A DNA stretch of 64,000 nucleotides, taken from contig CM041779.1 of the NCBI GenBank assembly GCA_023374045.1, forward strand, positions 301,888,167-301,952,166, written 5' to 3'. Under the pieces are notes generated by a model that made no database searches, had not been told where the DNA came from, and saw only the letters and a program-made list of their open reading frames with translations. This stretch comes from Limonium bicolor. Lineage: Eukaryota > Streptophyta > Magnoliopsida > Caryophyllales > Plumbaginaceae. Both the position numbers and the translations under genes were made by a program. Below are positions 22,701-35,580 of this stretch, in pieces. How positions within the stretch are numbered: the stretch's first letter is position 1; every line of letters starts with the position of its first letter.

Positions 22701-23045
22701 ATAGTATGACTTCACCAAATGGCTGCCGTAAGTGGGGAAGTCATTCTTCCAATTGCCATGAGATTGGTTGTACTCATTGAACTACACCAGTTTTGTAGGA
22801 GGACCCTTGTTAGCCTTCAGCCCACGCGTGGGACCTCTCTTCTTTTGCTTCTTGGCCTCTGGTGGGTCAACTGGTGGCTCTTTAGTTTGTTATGAAGGGC
22901 CAGCCTCAGTCTCATGTGCAGCTAACTGGTCGTTCTTCTTTTTCTTTCTGCCTCTTATGACCCGCTTACTTGGTCTATTATGTTGTGGCTTAGCTTCTTC
23001 AGTCATGAGAAAATGTCCAACGGGGTCATCCATAGTGTGATCATC
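19710..23045 (-). pseudogene. CACTA second gene: Transposase_24-like protein with Ulp1-type C-terminal domain
   Basis: Several exons are recognisable on the minus strand. A basic N-terminal stretch and RGPTRGLK ... NWKQVPQGLKD lie near 22640..23045. The W-FVESRHTPEFQ region is near 22320..22560, an ISDRRMKVWELSHVL exon near 21980..22200, and DDPLTRALGKKDRPGR near 21480..21870. A link exon spans 21128..21352. The Ulp1 (C48) part has SWSLLVLV and FDSLGRG near 20250..20325 and ECGYYDMRFM with the catalytic Cys at 19953..19955. The His expected before Trp is Ser here. In-frame stops occur, for example after PPTKLV, GERQP and LLLDH. Such proteins bind subterminal repeats or cleave ubiquitin-like modifiers; the role of the protease in CACTA is unsettled. 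Confidence 0.75.
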
Positions 23046-23482
23046 CACTACAAAAAAATAATAAAGCATTCTCATCAGATAAAGTCATTATACAAATTAA
23101 CATAAATACTATGAAGCATAACAATAAAAACAATAACAGTTAAGATGACATTACAGTCTACATTCTACTAACAACATTACCTGACATGAAAACATAAAGA
23201 GTAAATTACTCAGAACCCCCTTGAGGATTTAGGTTATTATAGTTAACCCCCTTGTATTTATCATAATTACTGGTAACCACCTCGAGGTTAAGATATCTTT
23301 GACTACGAACCCCCGAACTATAACTCTTTTATCAGGAAGTTAACTATGTCTTAACCTATAAGCTTAATCATATTAATAAGGTCACGCTGGACAGAAAACA
23401 CTACTTAATCTGTATTGTTATTTTCCTAAAAATGTCAACCCTTCCTTGAAAATGTATCTAAAGTGGGATGAGAGAGAGTTAT

Positions 23483-23790
23483 TGTAACACCTCATCTCGA
23501 TCCAATCGTGGTTATCACAAACTTAACACCATATATACAAACTCTGCAGTGGATTCAAATACATACCAGGACCTTGCCATGGTCTGACTACAGAATATAC
23601 CGAACATTAGTATATACGAATCTTAACCAAATACATATCCTTCTTACAAACCCCTCACAACCTATACATTTTACTATCTCAAATTGCCATATGAGCGTAC
23701 ATGCACAACTCGTAGGCCACACTTAACCCGTAACGCTTGTACCCCTTCTTACTCTCGTGACGGCCGCCTCCTGATGTTCACCTGTGTAGT
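23483..23790 (-). repeat. Truncated 3' LTR piece
   Basis: It matches 25520..25828 almost base for base (TGTAACACC ... TTCACCTGTGTAGTA), then diverges abruptly at about 23791. Only the U5-side end of the LTR remains. Confidence 0.92.
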
Positions 23791-25503
23791 AGTCAAGGTT
23801 AGTTCGTATTAGGCGTTTTGCCTTACGGTGTTCCAAGTTTGGATATCATCCTGTCATCTATTACTCCATCTCAATGCTTGTTCAACTTCCGTTGAACTAC
23901 GCCACCCATCGATGATCAATCATACTTAGGTTTAATGAGTTAGACAACAGTATTAGCCCGGACGGCATTCATCAGTTATTTGGCTCGACTATGCCGCTCT
24001 GTGTGGGTAATCTTCTGAGCTTCCTCTATAGGGATTGTATATCTTAAATCCTTAGTGGGTTATAGTTTATGTTCATTTCTTTACCCTTGTTTTTTGGGTT
24101 TTCCAACATCTTCATGAAGAATGCTTATTACTGGTATTCTAGTGATCAATCGGGAGTCTTATCCCATCCTTGTTGGAAGTTGTTCAGTCGACTGCCTTTA
24201 TTGTATCTCTTGATACATTCCATGAATGTTGTTACTTACGTAGTGTATTTGCTCGGATCATTGAGCGATCTTAGGTTCCTCTTTGAGATCCGGGTTGGTG
24301 TTCTTACCGCACTGTCGGTTGTTGTTGTCGTAGTACGTTGTACTGTTGCTAACATCCATATGGTATAATATTATGTCCAAGTTCCGCTCCGGCTGACTGG
24401 TGTGTCACCTCATCTCATTATGGTCAGGCCGTCGGGCCTTTCCAAGGTTTATTTTTCCATTCCATGGATTTACAATCCGGTATTAATATGTGTACAACTG
24501 TAGTGTTCTCCTAACTTGCCATGATGGCTTTCCGTGTAGCTTAACCGTGGTAGCACTTGCTGTGGCAAGTGCGCCATGCAGGATGGGTTATTGGTACAAG
24601 GTACATTGATAGTGATACTTCCTCTAATTTCCATGTAATTGGTTAGTCCTCAGGACTCCTTCGATAATCCTTATTTTGGATAACTGACCATCCGGCAGTT
24701 TCCTTGTTGTTGACAGTACTGTCCTTTATCAGGGGCGTTCTTCTTCCTGAGGGAAACCCTTAATATTTTCTTATGTCTTAATCCCTGACTCCCGTCTTCA
24801 CGTATTTGTTGTGGTTACTAATTAATGATTCTCCCTTAGGCACTACATCGTAGTCCTATTTCGGTATACAATTCGTATGAGTTTCTACCGTCGTCCGCGT
24901 TATGTTGGCCAGGTTTGCAACCTTCTTCATTGTATGGGGTTTGGAGTTCCCGTTCTTAACTGGACTTTCCAGTAATTTTATCCCTTAAGCTTTATATGAT
25001 CCCATTGCTATGCTTATTCGGACCACTGTCCGGTACTCACGTCACTTATCTTTTCTTACCCATTGCACCTTTAGTGCTTTTCTTATCATTGGTTTGACGA
25101 GTTATTTCGACTGCGTAGCATGTCGACCCATGTTGCCGGTAATTACCGTCCCCTTACTGTTAGAATTCCATTGGTTGCGCCTTCCAGCGATGCGCTCCAT
25201 TAAAACCTCCAAGCTCTCCGTAACTGTTGCGCAACAAGATGTTTCTCGTATTTCTTACTGTTAGCTAACTGCCAGATCGGGTTCCCCCGAGTAAGAGAAG
25301 GCTTTCTTCTCTCTGGCGTTTGTTCCACATATTCTGGGTTAGGGATGTGGAGGGCGGGTCTAGGTGCTATGGATATCCGGTAAACACCGGGAAGTCCTGA
25401 CTAACGCACCTCTCACTCTATCTCTCAACCCTTAACCCATAACTCAATCTCAACCTCAATATTCTCCTAAGTTCGGTAATTCTTGTTTTCAGAGCGTAAC
25501 TAC
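23791..25503 (-). pseudogene. Residual internal region of the nested Gypsy-type element
   Basis: About 1.7 kb lies between the truncated LTR and the primer site. On the minus strand, just after the primer site, short frames such as ATVTESLEVLMERIAG near 25180..25235 may be the start of Gag, but stops follow within 35 codons and no zinc knuckle, protease or polymerase motif was found. The plus-strand frames here look spurious. Confidence 0.4.
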
Positions 25504-25515
25504 GCTCTGATACCA
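25504..25515 (-). other. Primer binding site (initiator Met-tRNA) of the nested element
   Basis: The minus strand reads TGGTATCAGAGC, four bases after the LTR end GTGTTACA. It shows that the 25520..30140 repeat is the 5' LTR and that the element points to the minus strand. Confidence 0.93.
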
Positions 25516-25832
25516 CTTTTGTAACACCCCATCTCGATCCAATCGTGGTTATCAAAAACTTAACACCATATATACAAACTCTGCAGCGGATTCAAATACA
25601 TACCAGGACCTTGCCACGGTCTGACTACAGAATATACCGAACATTAGTACATACGAATCTTAACCAAATACATATCCTTCTTACAAACCCCTCACAACCT
25701 ATACATTTTACTATCGCAAATTGCCATACGAGCGTACATGCACAACTCGTAGGCCACACTTAACCCGTAACGCTTGTACCCCTTCTTACTCTCGTGACGG
25801 CCGCCTCCTGATGTTCACCTGTGTAGTAAAAA

Positions 25833-25852
25833 CAGCCCCCAAAGGGGGTCAG
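25833..25852 (-). promoter_or_regulatory. Conserved LTR hairpin in LTR-C
   Basis: CAGCCCCC and GGGGGTCAG flank AAA. It is the clearest copy of the hairpin shared by LTR-A, LTR-C and LTR-D and lies about 320 bp from the LTR 3' end. Confidence 0.55.
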
Positions 25853-27154
25853 CACGAATGCTGGTACGATCCTCTCGTGGCCCCCAAGCTAACGTGGCTA
25901 CGACGACTAATTGTCGATAGCATGGAGGTTGATTAGATGCACAACATAATAGTAAATGCTGTAAACAACAATCCCAAATATGAACAATCAAAGTTCACAC
26001 ACAATGAACGACTTGAATGTGTTCCCTTAATTAGAGAGTTAATTATCTAACTCCTTAAGTTATATTTCCTCTTAATCTTAGTCCATTCTCATCTCACCTC
26101 AATCTTAGTCTTATCTTAATCTTAGAAACAACCATCCTTTAATAAGGAGTGGATGTAGCTTATCTTAGTCTTAATAATACAAATCATCCTTTAAAAAGGA
26201 ATGGTTGCAACTTATCTTAACCTTACCTTAATCTTAACCTTAACTTATTCTCAGTATACAAACCGTTCTTGGAGGGGAATGGCCGTAGATAAATTTCAAA
26301 CCTGGGATTTAGGTGATCCCACCGCACCATCTTAATGCCACCTACCCTGGACGGGTGTCCAGCGTAGCTGAGCCGGCAACCGGCCCTAGGCTACAAGTCC
26401 GAAGACAAGTCCTTAAGCGGAAGTCGAATCTGCTATAGATACCGACCCCCTTTCCTTAGCATGCATGACCGGAGTCAGTCCCAGGTTTCCTCACTCAAGT
26501 TCCAGTTAGTAGTAGTCACAAGACCATGTTTGTTGGTTAACCTCTTTCGGTTTATATCAAACTCACATTAGGGAGCGTTCCTTAGTCTCACTCAATTCCT
26601 TACTAAACATTGGTTAATAAGTTCTCATGCTAGGTTGTGTTAGTTTTCAAACATCACACAACAATACAATAAACATAGTATTCCGGTTGCATGCTTTATC
26701 TTGTTTAGTGAGCACACAAAAACAAATAGCACACAAGCCGAGGGACACCTCGTTAGCAAGCAGGTCACAAGAAGAACTGTACCGTTCACCGTTGGTTGTT
26801 CAGTTGCTTACTCTCTTCCGGAGTCCAAATTCCCAAGTCCTAAAACATTCATTCAGTTTTAGGTTGTTAATCACTTAACTTAATTCAACTTACTTAACTT
26901 ACTTACCTTACTTAACTTACTTACCTTACTTAACCCTTAATGATCCCAACCTAACACTTCTTAAGTCTTACAACTTAATCTTACAAACTTAATCTTAAGT
27001 GAATCACTTCTCCTCATAACTTATACTTATTCACCCACTTAATTATCATTGATACCCACCAAACATGTCTTAAACAACCTTATAACATCATTACATATCA
27101 ATCCCCACCATTGGATATCATTTCCTAACCTTAAACAAAGTTTTTGGTCAAAAC

Positions 27155-27415
27155 AGCACCACGTCCGAACTTGTGTCCGAGCTTACCAAGTTCGGACGCA
27201 AGTCGAGACTCAAAAGGGTGCAACCAGACGTGTGTCCGAACATGTGTCCGAACTTCCCTAAGTTCGGACATGGGTCGAGGAAAAATCAAAGGAAGAATTT
27301 CAGGTGTCCGAACATCTAAGTCCGGACGGTAGTTCGGACTCTAGCCGAAACTCAAAAATTCTAATCGCAACAGGGCATGTCCGAGCTTCCAAATTCGGAC
27401 GGAAGTTCGGACAGG
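27155..27415. repeat. GC-rich dyad cluster (GTCCGAAC / GTTCGGAC) in LTR-C
   Basis: Four successive modules each contain TGTCCGAAC or TGTCCGAGC facing an AGTTCGGAC some 15-25 bp away. The spacing varies, so this is a set of related hairpins and not a strict tandem repeat. The surrounding LTR is AT-rich. Confidence 0.75.
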
Positions 27416-30389
27416 CCAGAATATTCATCTTCTACACCCTTAAACACTTATCTCCTTTCTTGCAAAAATGCCCAACTCTTCCACAAGTGTCCCATTATGT
27501 CTTAATACCATATAGGCTCTTAAACTCACCTTAGAACATCCTTTAAAACCTCCTTAACCATTTTCTCAATCCTTACAAGAATTTCAACTTGTTACTTTTT
27601 TTTCCTTATCTTTCCAACATGTACTTTTTTGTCTAAAACTCTAACTATCCAAAGTGTTTCCTTCCCAATCAATATAACTTCCCCCTAAGCATTGTTGCAT
27701 CCCCTCTTTGCTTGCTAAACCTTCCAAGATTATCTTGCATGTCCATGCACGATTCCTTTCCTTTCCTTTGGTTACTCATCACTCTTTACACTCTTAAGCA
27801 TACCAATACCTTTCCTTCTATCCCCTTAATACCTTAACATTGTTCTTCATTTACCTTAACCATGCAACACCCTCCTTAGACATTCCCATCTCCTTTTACT
27901 CACTTACTCACCATTCTCATGATCATACGCTCCTTTACATTCCTAGTCATTTCCTAGACAATCGACAACCTTCTCCTTCAGTCTTCACTCCCATCACCTA
28001 AGTCCACTCATTACCATCTAACTAAAACCTTATTGTTCCACCACTAACATCACCACCTCTTACACAAACCTCCCGAACTCTCATTGTTCTACGCTTAGTT
28101 CATACCTAAATCATCTCAAAGCATTATACATCATTTCCTCCAGATTCTTGCACAAGTCTTACCACTCCTCATACCATGACTTTGGTGTGTTCAATACACC
28201 CATCTAAACTCTAACTTCCTCATAGAGCATTCTAGGTCATTCTCATCCTCAAGAACTTCTTAGTTAACTCATTTCCACTCAAATTCCTCTTAATGATCCC
28301 TAGTGAACCCTAGGGCATATTAACTCACCACTACCACTTAAACACTTTGTTTTCTACTCAAATTTCGCCATAGCTTCTCTAGTATATTGTCATGCCCAAA
28401 TGCTTTGTTTTCCTCATTCAACCATCTCACACACATCAAGTTTTTTTCCATCATATCTTCTCACCCAAACCAACTCAATCACATCAAACTCAATATATTG
28501 CAATAATCTTAAATTGCATAGCACTAAGGCTCTTAAATGACATGGCTCTTAGGCCCTTAAATGACTTAAACTTAAACACTGAATTTCCCACATATAAAAG
28601 CTTTCAACCTGCAAATACACCCATCAATCTCATAGTAGTTATAATGCTCTTAAAATCCCTCTTAAACTTATATTACTAACTTATTCCCATTGGCTCCTTA
28701 GTCAAGTTCATAAGCTTGTTTAAACTCTTTTTCCTAGGTTATACAACCCATTACCTAATGTAAGCCCTAGGCTACATTGGTACTCATCTAAAACTCATTC
28801 CTTAAACCTTAAACCACCATTAGGTAAGTGATTTACCTTGTTTTCTCAAGCTTATCTTATCTTCCTCCTTAGACCTTCTTCTCGCATGAATATCGGCCAC
28901 CACTTAAACTTTCTTTGCCAATGTTCTAACAAATATTCAATGACTCACATGAGTACTAGACAATACACTAACCTCAAGGAATGAAAACCTAGGTTAGAAA
29001 TGTGTTCTAAGGCATAAAAGTGGATGATTACCTTTGAAGTCTCAAGGTAGACTTGGGCATTGAATGAATTAGGACCTCCACTAGTCCTTGGTGAATAAAT
29101 CAAGCTAGAACAAGGCATAAAAACAAGGCCCCATGAGTAGTTATTTTCGGCCATGTGGAAGGAATGATGGAAACATGGTTTTTCTTACATTTTCCTTACC
29201 TTGAATGAATGGAGAACCAAATGGGCTCTTCAAACTTGATTTTCCTCCATCAATGGAGTTTCCTCTTGGCACCAAAATGGAGCTTTGAAGGATTTGAAAA
29301 GATAGAAAGATAGGTCTTGGCCTAACTAAGAGAAATCTATACTTAGTTTTTGATTTGGAGCAAAGTTGAACACTTGGTGAGCATTTGAAGGTGGAGCACC
29401 CATGGATGGAGCTCTCTCAGTTTTTGGAGCAAGATAAGGGAAGAAGAAACCGTGGGAAGAAGAGAAATGAGAGAGAGAGAAGAAGAAAGGTAGGCTAATA
29501 TTAGATATTTGCTTTAATAAAGCAAATAGTAACTTCTTTTACTTATCTCTTCTTTTCTTCCTTATTTGATGAAGTCTATGGTGACTCATCCCTTAGAAAA
29601 CCGGCCCCCATCTTAAATAAGGCTAGTCATGCTCTTTGTTGACCAACTAATTAGCTTATATTGATTAAAACTTAAACTAGTCACTATTTGGCACTATTCA
29701 CTAATTAGTGCACATATTTCTGAAATTTTTGATTTCCCATTGATTTAGGCTTCCTAATGTGATACTAATTAGTACACATGTTGATTAAAGAGTAATGATG
29801 GACATTTAGCCACTCAAAACTCAATTCTAAGACAATTTCTCAAAAATGTGCTTTAAGACTTCTTAAAGCACATGTTTTTTTTAACTTGTTTTCAAGCTTG
29901 GTTTTCTTTGCTAATTGATTTAAAATGTCCATTAGCATATTACTAAAGTCTTATAATGGTATTTGGGTGCTAATCAAAGTCACTCCAAGCTTAGAGCACG
30001 TTTTTGCCCAAATTGCCCTTAAGGCACTTTCTTGTGTTTTCCTTGGTTTAAATTGTCTACCAATCTTTCTAAGGCATATTCTAGCCTTACTACATCATAA
30101 TTTGATGTTCACTTAGCATACTTAGGTTTGGGGTATTTCAGTTATACGATGTTGATTAAGCCGTTTTGTCGTGCATCCTAGCATTATTAATGTGTTTAAG
30201 CTGATAGATCAACACATAGTTAACTTTTTTATCGCAGAGTTATAGTTCGGGGGCTCGTAGTCAAAGATACCTTAACCTTGAGGTGGTTACCAATAATTAT
30301 GATAAACACAAGGAGGTTAACTGTATTATCCCGAATCCTCAAGGGGGTTCTGAGTAATTTACTCAAACATAAATTAGTCATTTCATATT

Positions 30390-33300
30390 TTAAACCCAAA
30401 CACCCTCATCATAGTCTGATCGTGTGTAAAGCAAATCATTTTCGGTAACATCAATCGAATCTGGTAATCCAGTAGGAAACAAGGGTGTTTCCTCTACCAT
30501 TTCATTGTCATCGTTATCCTCATTTTCATTTTCGATTACAACTGGCCTTCTTCCTGGAATAACAAAAGACCATCTGGGATCCTCAACGTACCACATTTGT
30601 TCGCAATCCTTTCCCAGAACAAAATGATCATCCTTATAACCGACACGTGAAAGATCAACCAAGGTAAGCCCTCCATCATTTTGGCATCCACGTCGGTTGT
30701 CCACCCACTTGCATCGGAACAACAGAAAGGAATCAATGTGGTAGTCTAGTTCCCAAATATCCTCGATGGCACCATAATACCTACTAGAGTTCCTAACTGG
30801 TTGAGATCGGGTACCGCTGTGGTACTTAGTGGCTGCAGCTTCAATTTTCACTCCACAATTCTGGTTTATCAATTTGGCATCTTGGCATGCAGTGTAGTAT
30901 GTATACCCACTAATATCATACCCCACAAATGATGTAATATTAGTTTCAGATTCGATTGCCAAACATCTGATCTCTCCACTTACAGCGTCAGGATCTGATG
31001 ATGATAATGTCAACACATGATCTTTGAACCATTGGATAAAAACTCAATTTTGTTTCTTTGTCAACCAAATGTGATCTTTCATAGGATTTTGATGCATTAA
31101 CTCAACCATATGGGTTTCAAAATACGGTTCAACAACCTCAAGGTGTTGTAAGACAAACAAATGTGCATGATGAATAAGATGACGTTGAACTTTCACAATC
31201 TTACTACCATTGACACCTTTACCCTTAAACTTGCCGTAGTGTCGTGGTTTTGGGATACCAATTGACTCCGCCTCACTCAAATAATCAGTCACAAATTCTA
31301 TGACTTCCTCGGTCACTGTTGCTTCAATAATGATCCCCTCTGGTCGATACCTATTCTTCTTTCAACTTTTCAGAATGCCCATGTACCGTTCAAATGGTAC
31401 ATGTACCGTAAATATACCAGACCACAAAATTGAATCTCTCGAACGTTGTGCACAATTAGATGCACCATTATGTCAAATAAAGATGGAAGAAAATACATCC
31501 AAGTTGACATAATGTGACAACAATTTCACGTTGTAGATCATCTAGAGAGGTTACGTCAATTGCCTTAGAGCAAACAACGTTGAAAAAGAAACATAATCGA
31601 GTTAAAGCATTTTTGACATCAGAAGGCAATATCCCTCAGATTGCAACTTGAAGAAGATGTAACATTAGTACATGATAATCATGAGATTTAATGCCTACAA
31701 GTTTCAAATCCTTCGTCAATACAATGTTCTACAAGATGGAAGAGTACCCAGATGGTACTTTTACCGAGTGCAGACATTTTCATAACTAATCTTTTTAACC
31801 TTTGAGAGTGTGTAGCATGCAGGAGGTAGGTATATTCATTTCCCATTATCTTGTGGGTGTAACTCCTTTCGTATACCCATGGTTTGCATGTCTTTTCTGA
31901 CTTTCAATTTATCTTTTGTTTTGCCGGGTATGTTGAGCAATGTCCAACTTACTACCTCACTAATGTTCTTCACAATGTGCATGATGTCTAAGCAGTGTCT
32001 CACAGGAAGATGACGCCATTAAGGTAGATCCCAAAAGATAGAACACTCTTTCCAAATGTTCTTCGCTGGTTATGATGTGTTTCCAAATACATTTACAATG
32101 TCCTTAACCTTTTCGTACACTTCCTCAAAGCTTAAAGGTAGACGGGCCACACGATTTTCGGCCTAACCATTGAACAACTTTCTCTTCGTTACTCTATAAG
32201 GGTGATCTTCGGGCAGAAGATGTCGATGACCCATATAAACATTCTTTCCATAATGTTCTAAACGGTCCGAACAAGTGTCTTCCTCGCATACAAGACATGC
32301 AAATGTCCCTTTCACCGTGTAACCAGACAAGTTCCCATATGTAGAGAAGTCGTTAACAGTACATAACAACAAAGCCTTGAGCGTGAAATTTTCTCTTGCA
32401 TAAGCATCATATACCACGGTCCCCTCATTCGATAATAGCGTCAGATCATCAATCAGAGGGGCACGATACACATCAATGTTATTACTTGGCTGTTTGGGAC
32501 CAGATATTAGGAGCGATAACATGATGCACTTTCGTTTCATACATAACCATGAGGGTAAATTGTAGATGACTAGATGATTAGGCCATGTACTGTGTTGACT
32601 ACTCAACGTGCCATATGGGTTCATTCCATCAGTACATAACCCAAGCCTCAGATTCCTATCTTCATGTCCGAAATGTTCTTTGTACTGTCTGTTGATGTTT
32701 CTCCATTGAGGCCCATTTGCCGGATGTCTTAGTTTCTCATCATTTTTTCTGCCCTCTGCGTGCCACCGTAAGTTCTTTACATCTTTCGGATTGGTGAAAA
32801 TCCTTTCGAACCTAGGTATGGTCGGTAAATACCATAAAACTTTAGCTAAGAGACTTTTTTTAGGGGATGAGGAGTTACCATCCTTGAGCTTGTAATGAGA
32901 CAATGAGCATTTCGGATAAATGTCTAGGTGTTCGTAATCACCCCATACAACACACAATTGTTGGGACATGCATGTATCTTCTTATACTGAATCCCCATTG
33001 GACACATCCATTTCTTCACCTCATAAATGGTGGTAGGGAGACCGTTCCCATCTAGATACATATCATGAACCAACTCTAGAAATGTCGTGAAACTCTTGTC
33101 ACTCCATCCATATATCCCCTTCAAGTTGAACAAATTCAGAACAACCATCAATTTGGTGTACTTAATGCACATAGGGTATAAGGCTGTCTTGGACGCATCC
33201 AACAACCTTTGATACTCCTCCGGCATGTTGACGAAATTGTCCTCGACATTATCAAGCATATCATCCATTCGCTCATCGTGGTAAGTCGTCTCACTGTCAA

Positions 33301-33655
33301 CATTGACTCCTGAATTACTTGGGAATTGATCTGTCTCGTTGATAGGTCGAAGGTCTGCTCGGTTCATGAGTGACACCGATCATGACTGTAGGAAGGTGAA
33401 GCATTATCTTGAACTGATTCCCCATGAAAAGTCCATCATTTGTAATGTGGCATGAAACCACGGGTCTTCAGATGGAATTGTATGACGTCGATGCTTGAAT
33501 ATTTTCTGACCATACCACAATCACGACAATGACATGGAATTTTATCCGCCTTTGTCCTGTCCTTGTGTTGCACTGCAGCTTTGCAAAACTCTTTCAGCAT
33601 CTTGTCAAAGTGTTCCCCCGGTCACCATACATCCAGTCATGCTCCTTACTATATG
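30390..33655 (-). pseudogene. CACTA TNP2 transposase (Transposase_21) remnant
   Basis: Domains in order on the minus strand: a transposase-associated domain starting DWMYGDRG (about 33640) with CHCRDCG; a TNP2 lead region with LYPMCIKYTKL; and the TNP2 core (32163..32969) with RWHAEGRKNDEKLRHPANG, NLRLGLCTDGMNP and YNLPSWLCMKRK. A PVRHCLDIMHIVKN stretch follows near 32000, then a DUF4218-like segment (HAHLFVLQHLEVVEPY, 31044..31316) and a DUF4216-like segment (YYGAIEDIWELDY, 30390..31016). TNP2 would cut the element ends in the nucleus. Frameshifts near 33625 and 32945 and several stops (for example TGA near 33435 and stops across 31320..32160) disable it. The neighbouring gene 2 is also minus. 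Confidence 0.92.
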
Positions 33656-35580
33656 TGCAACAGATCACAGGTGCGAGTTATCCTATGTATAGCTAAAATG
33701 TTTATGTAATATAGTTTGTATTTAGTTGCACATGTTTATTTCTTAATGGAGCGTGACTGAGATGATTGTCAGCTAAGCTAACCTAACTCTAAGTTTCCAA
33801 ACAAAAAATAAACTATCATTTTAATTTTAATAAATCGTTGTATTTTTATAACAGAAAGCAGTGTCAAATATTGAGACAAAATACAATATCACAAACACAT
33901 TTCTAAAAAAATTCGGCATGACCTTTTCATAATTATACACATCCCGTGCTTATTATTAAGCACCCCCCAAAATCATTTCAACCACAAACATTCCAACTAT
34001 GGTAGAAATCAAACTAAATATAAATTGAATGATCAAACCACCATTTCAAAAAAATTCAATTCAATTTAGTGTAAGTGGCAAACGACATAAGACCAACATT
34101 TTCAAACCACATTCTCTCTAGTTAATTGTCATCAATAATCAAACCATATTATCAATTCTTCACGAACTGGTTCATATATTAAAACAAAATCCGAAGTAAA
34201 AATACTTGTTTTTTTGGGTATTTATGGAGAGAGAGGAATATGTGTCCGACAGGTAGGCTGGTGTGCGAGAGATGTAACAGTACTACCTCTGATATATCTA
34301 TACATTTGCGCAACAACAAAAATTAGAAAGAAAATGCAACAACATGTATGTTAACCACTAATAAATAGGCTTGCAAAATTATGGTGAATGAAGAGAATGA
34401 ATATATAAGTTAAAGTATATTACCGGACAGAAAATGAATGGCTTTTAGCCCCGTTTGCAATCTAGATAATAAGAGAGACGCTACGCTCCTAGATTATCGC
34501 CGCAAAGAACACAAACAATTCATTTTAACACTGAATCAGAGCATTAATATAACAACAAATTAACAATTTTTATACTGAATTTTGAACTTACAAATATAGG
34601 GCATTTTCAAGGTTTCAGCAGGTCACGGCTGGCGAGTTGGGTGACAACGGCAACGACGGGAGACGGCGAATGCGGTGGTCGAAGCAGCTAATGCACTGGA
34701 CAAATGATAAGCAATATTAATTAATAATACATTTTTTAAAAAATCGGCATGACATTTGCGTAATTACACCAATCCCATGCTTATTATTAAGCATTCACCA
34801 ATTTCAGTCAACCACACAAAGTTTCAACAATTGGCACAAATCAAAATTTAACCAAATTCATCTATCAAACCAAATTTCAACAATTTGCAGCAATCAAATA
34901 CAAAGTAAACCATAAAAGAAAAGAAAATAAGATAGATTATATTACCATTAGCATTTGCATGAGGTATGAGTACAAACGCTTAGAATACTAGTAATCAGAG
35001 GCGTACCCAGAGATTGAAAGTTGTGGGTTAATGATAAATAAAAAAATTATAGTTATTTTTTAAAACTTTACACATCAACATTCACACACCATCAAGCTCA
35101 CCATCAATCTAGAGAGATATCAAGGAACCCTCTTCAGGCCTCCTCAATGGATCCACAATCGAACTCAACACTTAGTCGATACCACCTTGAATTGTGTATG
35201 AATTGCACACCAAGTCTAACTTCCACCATAATTGACTACCGAACATCTCACGAGACTTCAAGGGACACACCACGTAAGCAACCCTTTTCATCCCGCACCA
35301 TAGTGAGAACAAAACAATTGCACACCAATGTTGAGTGTCTAAATGAGAACATTATTTTACACACAAACATTTTATCGAGCATGTTGTGTGCACTAGTAAA
35401 CATATTAAATCAATACATACTTTTATATACACATTTTGCACACACACATAAGTTCAATATCCATAACCACTTTAAACCCTAAATCTATCATTATTACAAA
35501 AAGAATGACAAAATTTGAATTGAAAATCGACATTCGCCTTTTATAGTTATAAAAAACTGTTTTTTGTAACTATATAGGGC
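33656..35580. other. CACTA 5' region between the TNP2 start and the GC-rich segment
   Basis: AT-rich sequence with a small GC-rich island at about 34618..34710. It may be the leader or first-intron region of the TNP2 transcript, which should start near the right end. A 111-codon plus-strand frame at 35147..35482 shows no recognisable domain and lies against the direction of the element's genes. No other feature is supported. Confidence 0.4.

Larger units (their letters stand above)
23483..30140 (-). mobile_element. Gypsy-type LTR element, internally deleted, nested in the MULE
   Basis: The target duplication GTTAT (23478..23482 and 30141..30145) brackets a unit that starts TGTAACACC and ends GGGTATTTCA. 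On the minus strand it has a complete 4.6 kb 5' LTR, a Met-tRNA primer site, about 1.7 kb of internal sequence, and only the last 310 bp of the 3' LTR. The pol region and most of the 3' LTR are gone while the duplication is intact, so the deletion happened inside the element after insertion or the deleted form itself transposed. No intact coding domain remains. Confidence 0.92.
25520..30140 (-). repeat. LTR-C: complete 4.6 kb 5' LTR
   Basis: Minus-strand ends are TGAAATACCCC and GGGGTGTTACA. The repeat is bounded by the primer site on one side and the target duplication on the other. It contains a hairpin at 25833..25852, a GC-rich dyad block at 27155..27415, CTTAACTTACTTACC short repeats near 26885..26930, and a likely TATA-type element (TTATTTAAG on the minus strand) near 29612. 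Reading frames inside are short and unsupported. Confidence 0.92.
23199..30364. mobile_element. Non-coding MULE with long TIRs, split by an LTR element
   Basis: The ends GAGTAAATTACTCAGAACCC are inverted repeats of each other, and similarity extends about 185 bp inward (23199..23385 against about 30180..30364). The 9-bp target duplication AAACATAAA at 23190..23198 and 30365..30373 is the Mutator hallmark. Without the inserted LTR element it is only about 500 bp, with no transposase, so it is non-autonomous and depended on a MULE transposase encoded elsewhere. Confidence 0.93.

Noticed and set aside
35005..35045. hAT-like terminal repeat (CAGAGGCGTACCCAGAG)
   Set aside because: No inverted partner and no 8-bp duplication was found nearby.
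35147..35482. 111-codon plus-strand frame inside the CACTA element
   Set aside because: No recognisable domain, opposite strand to the element's genes, and low-complexity His/Asn/Thr content.
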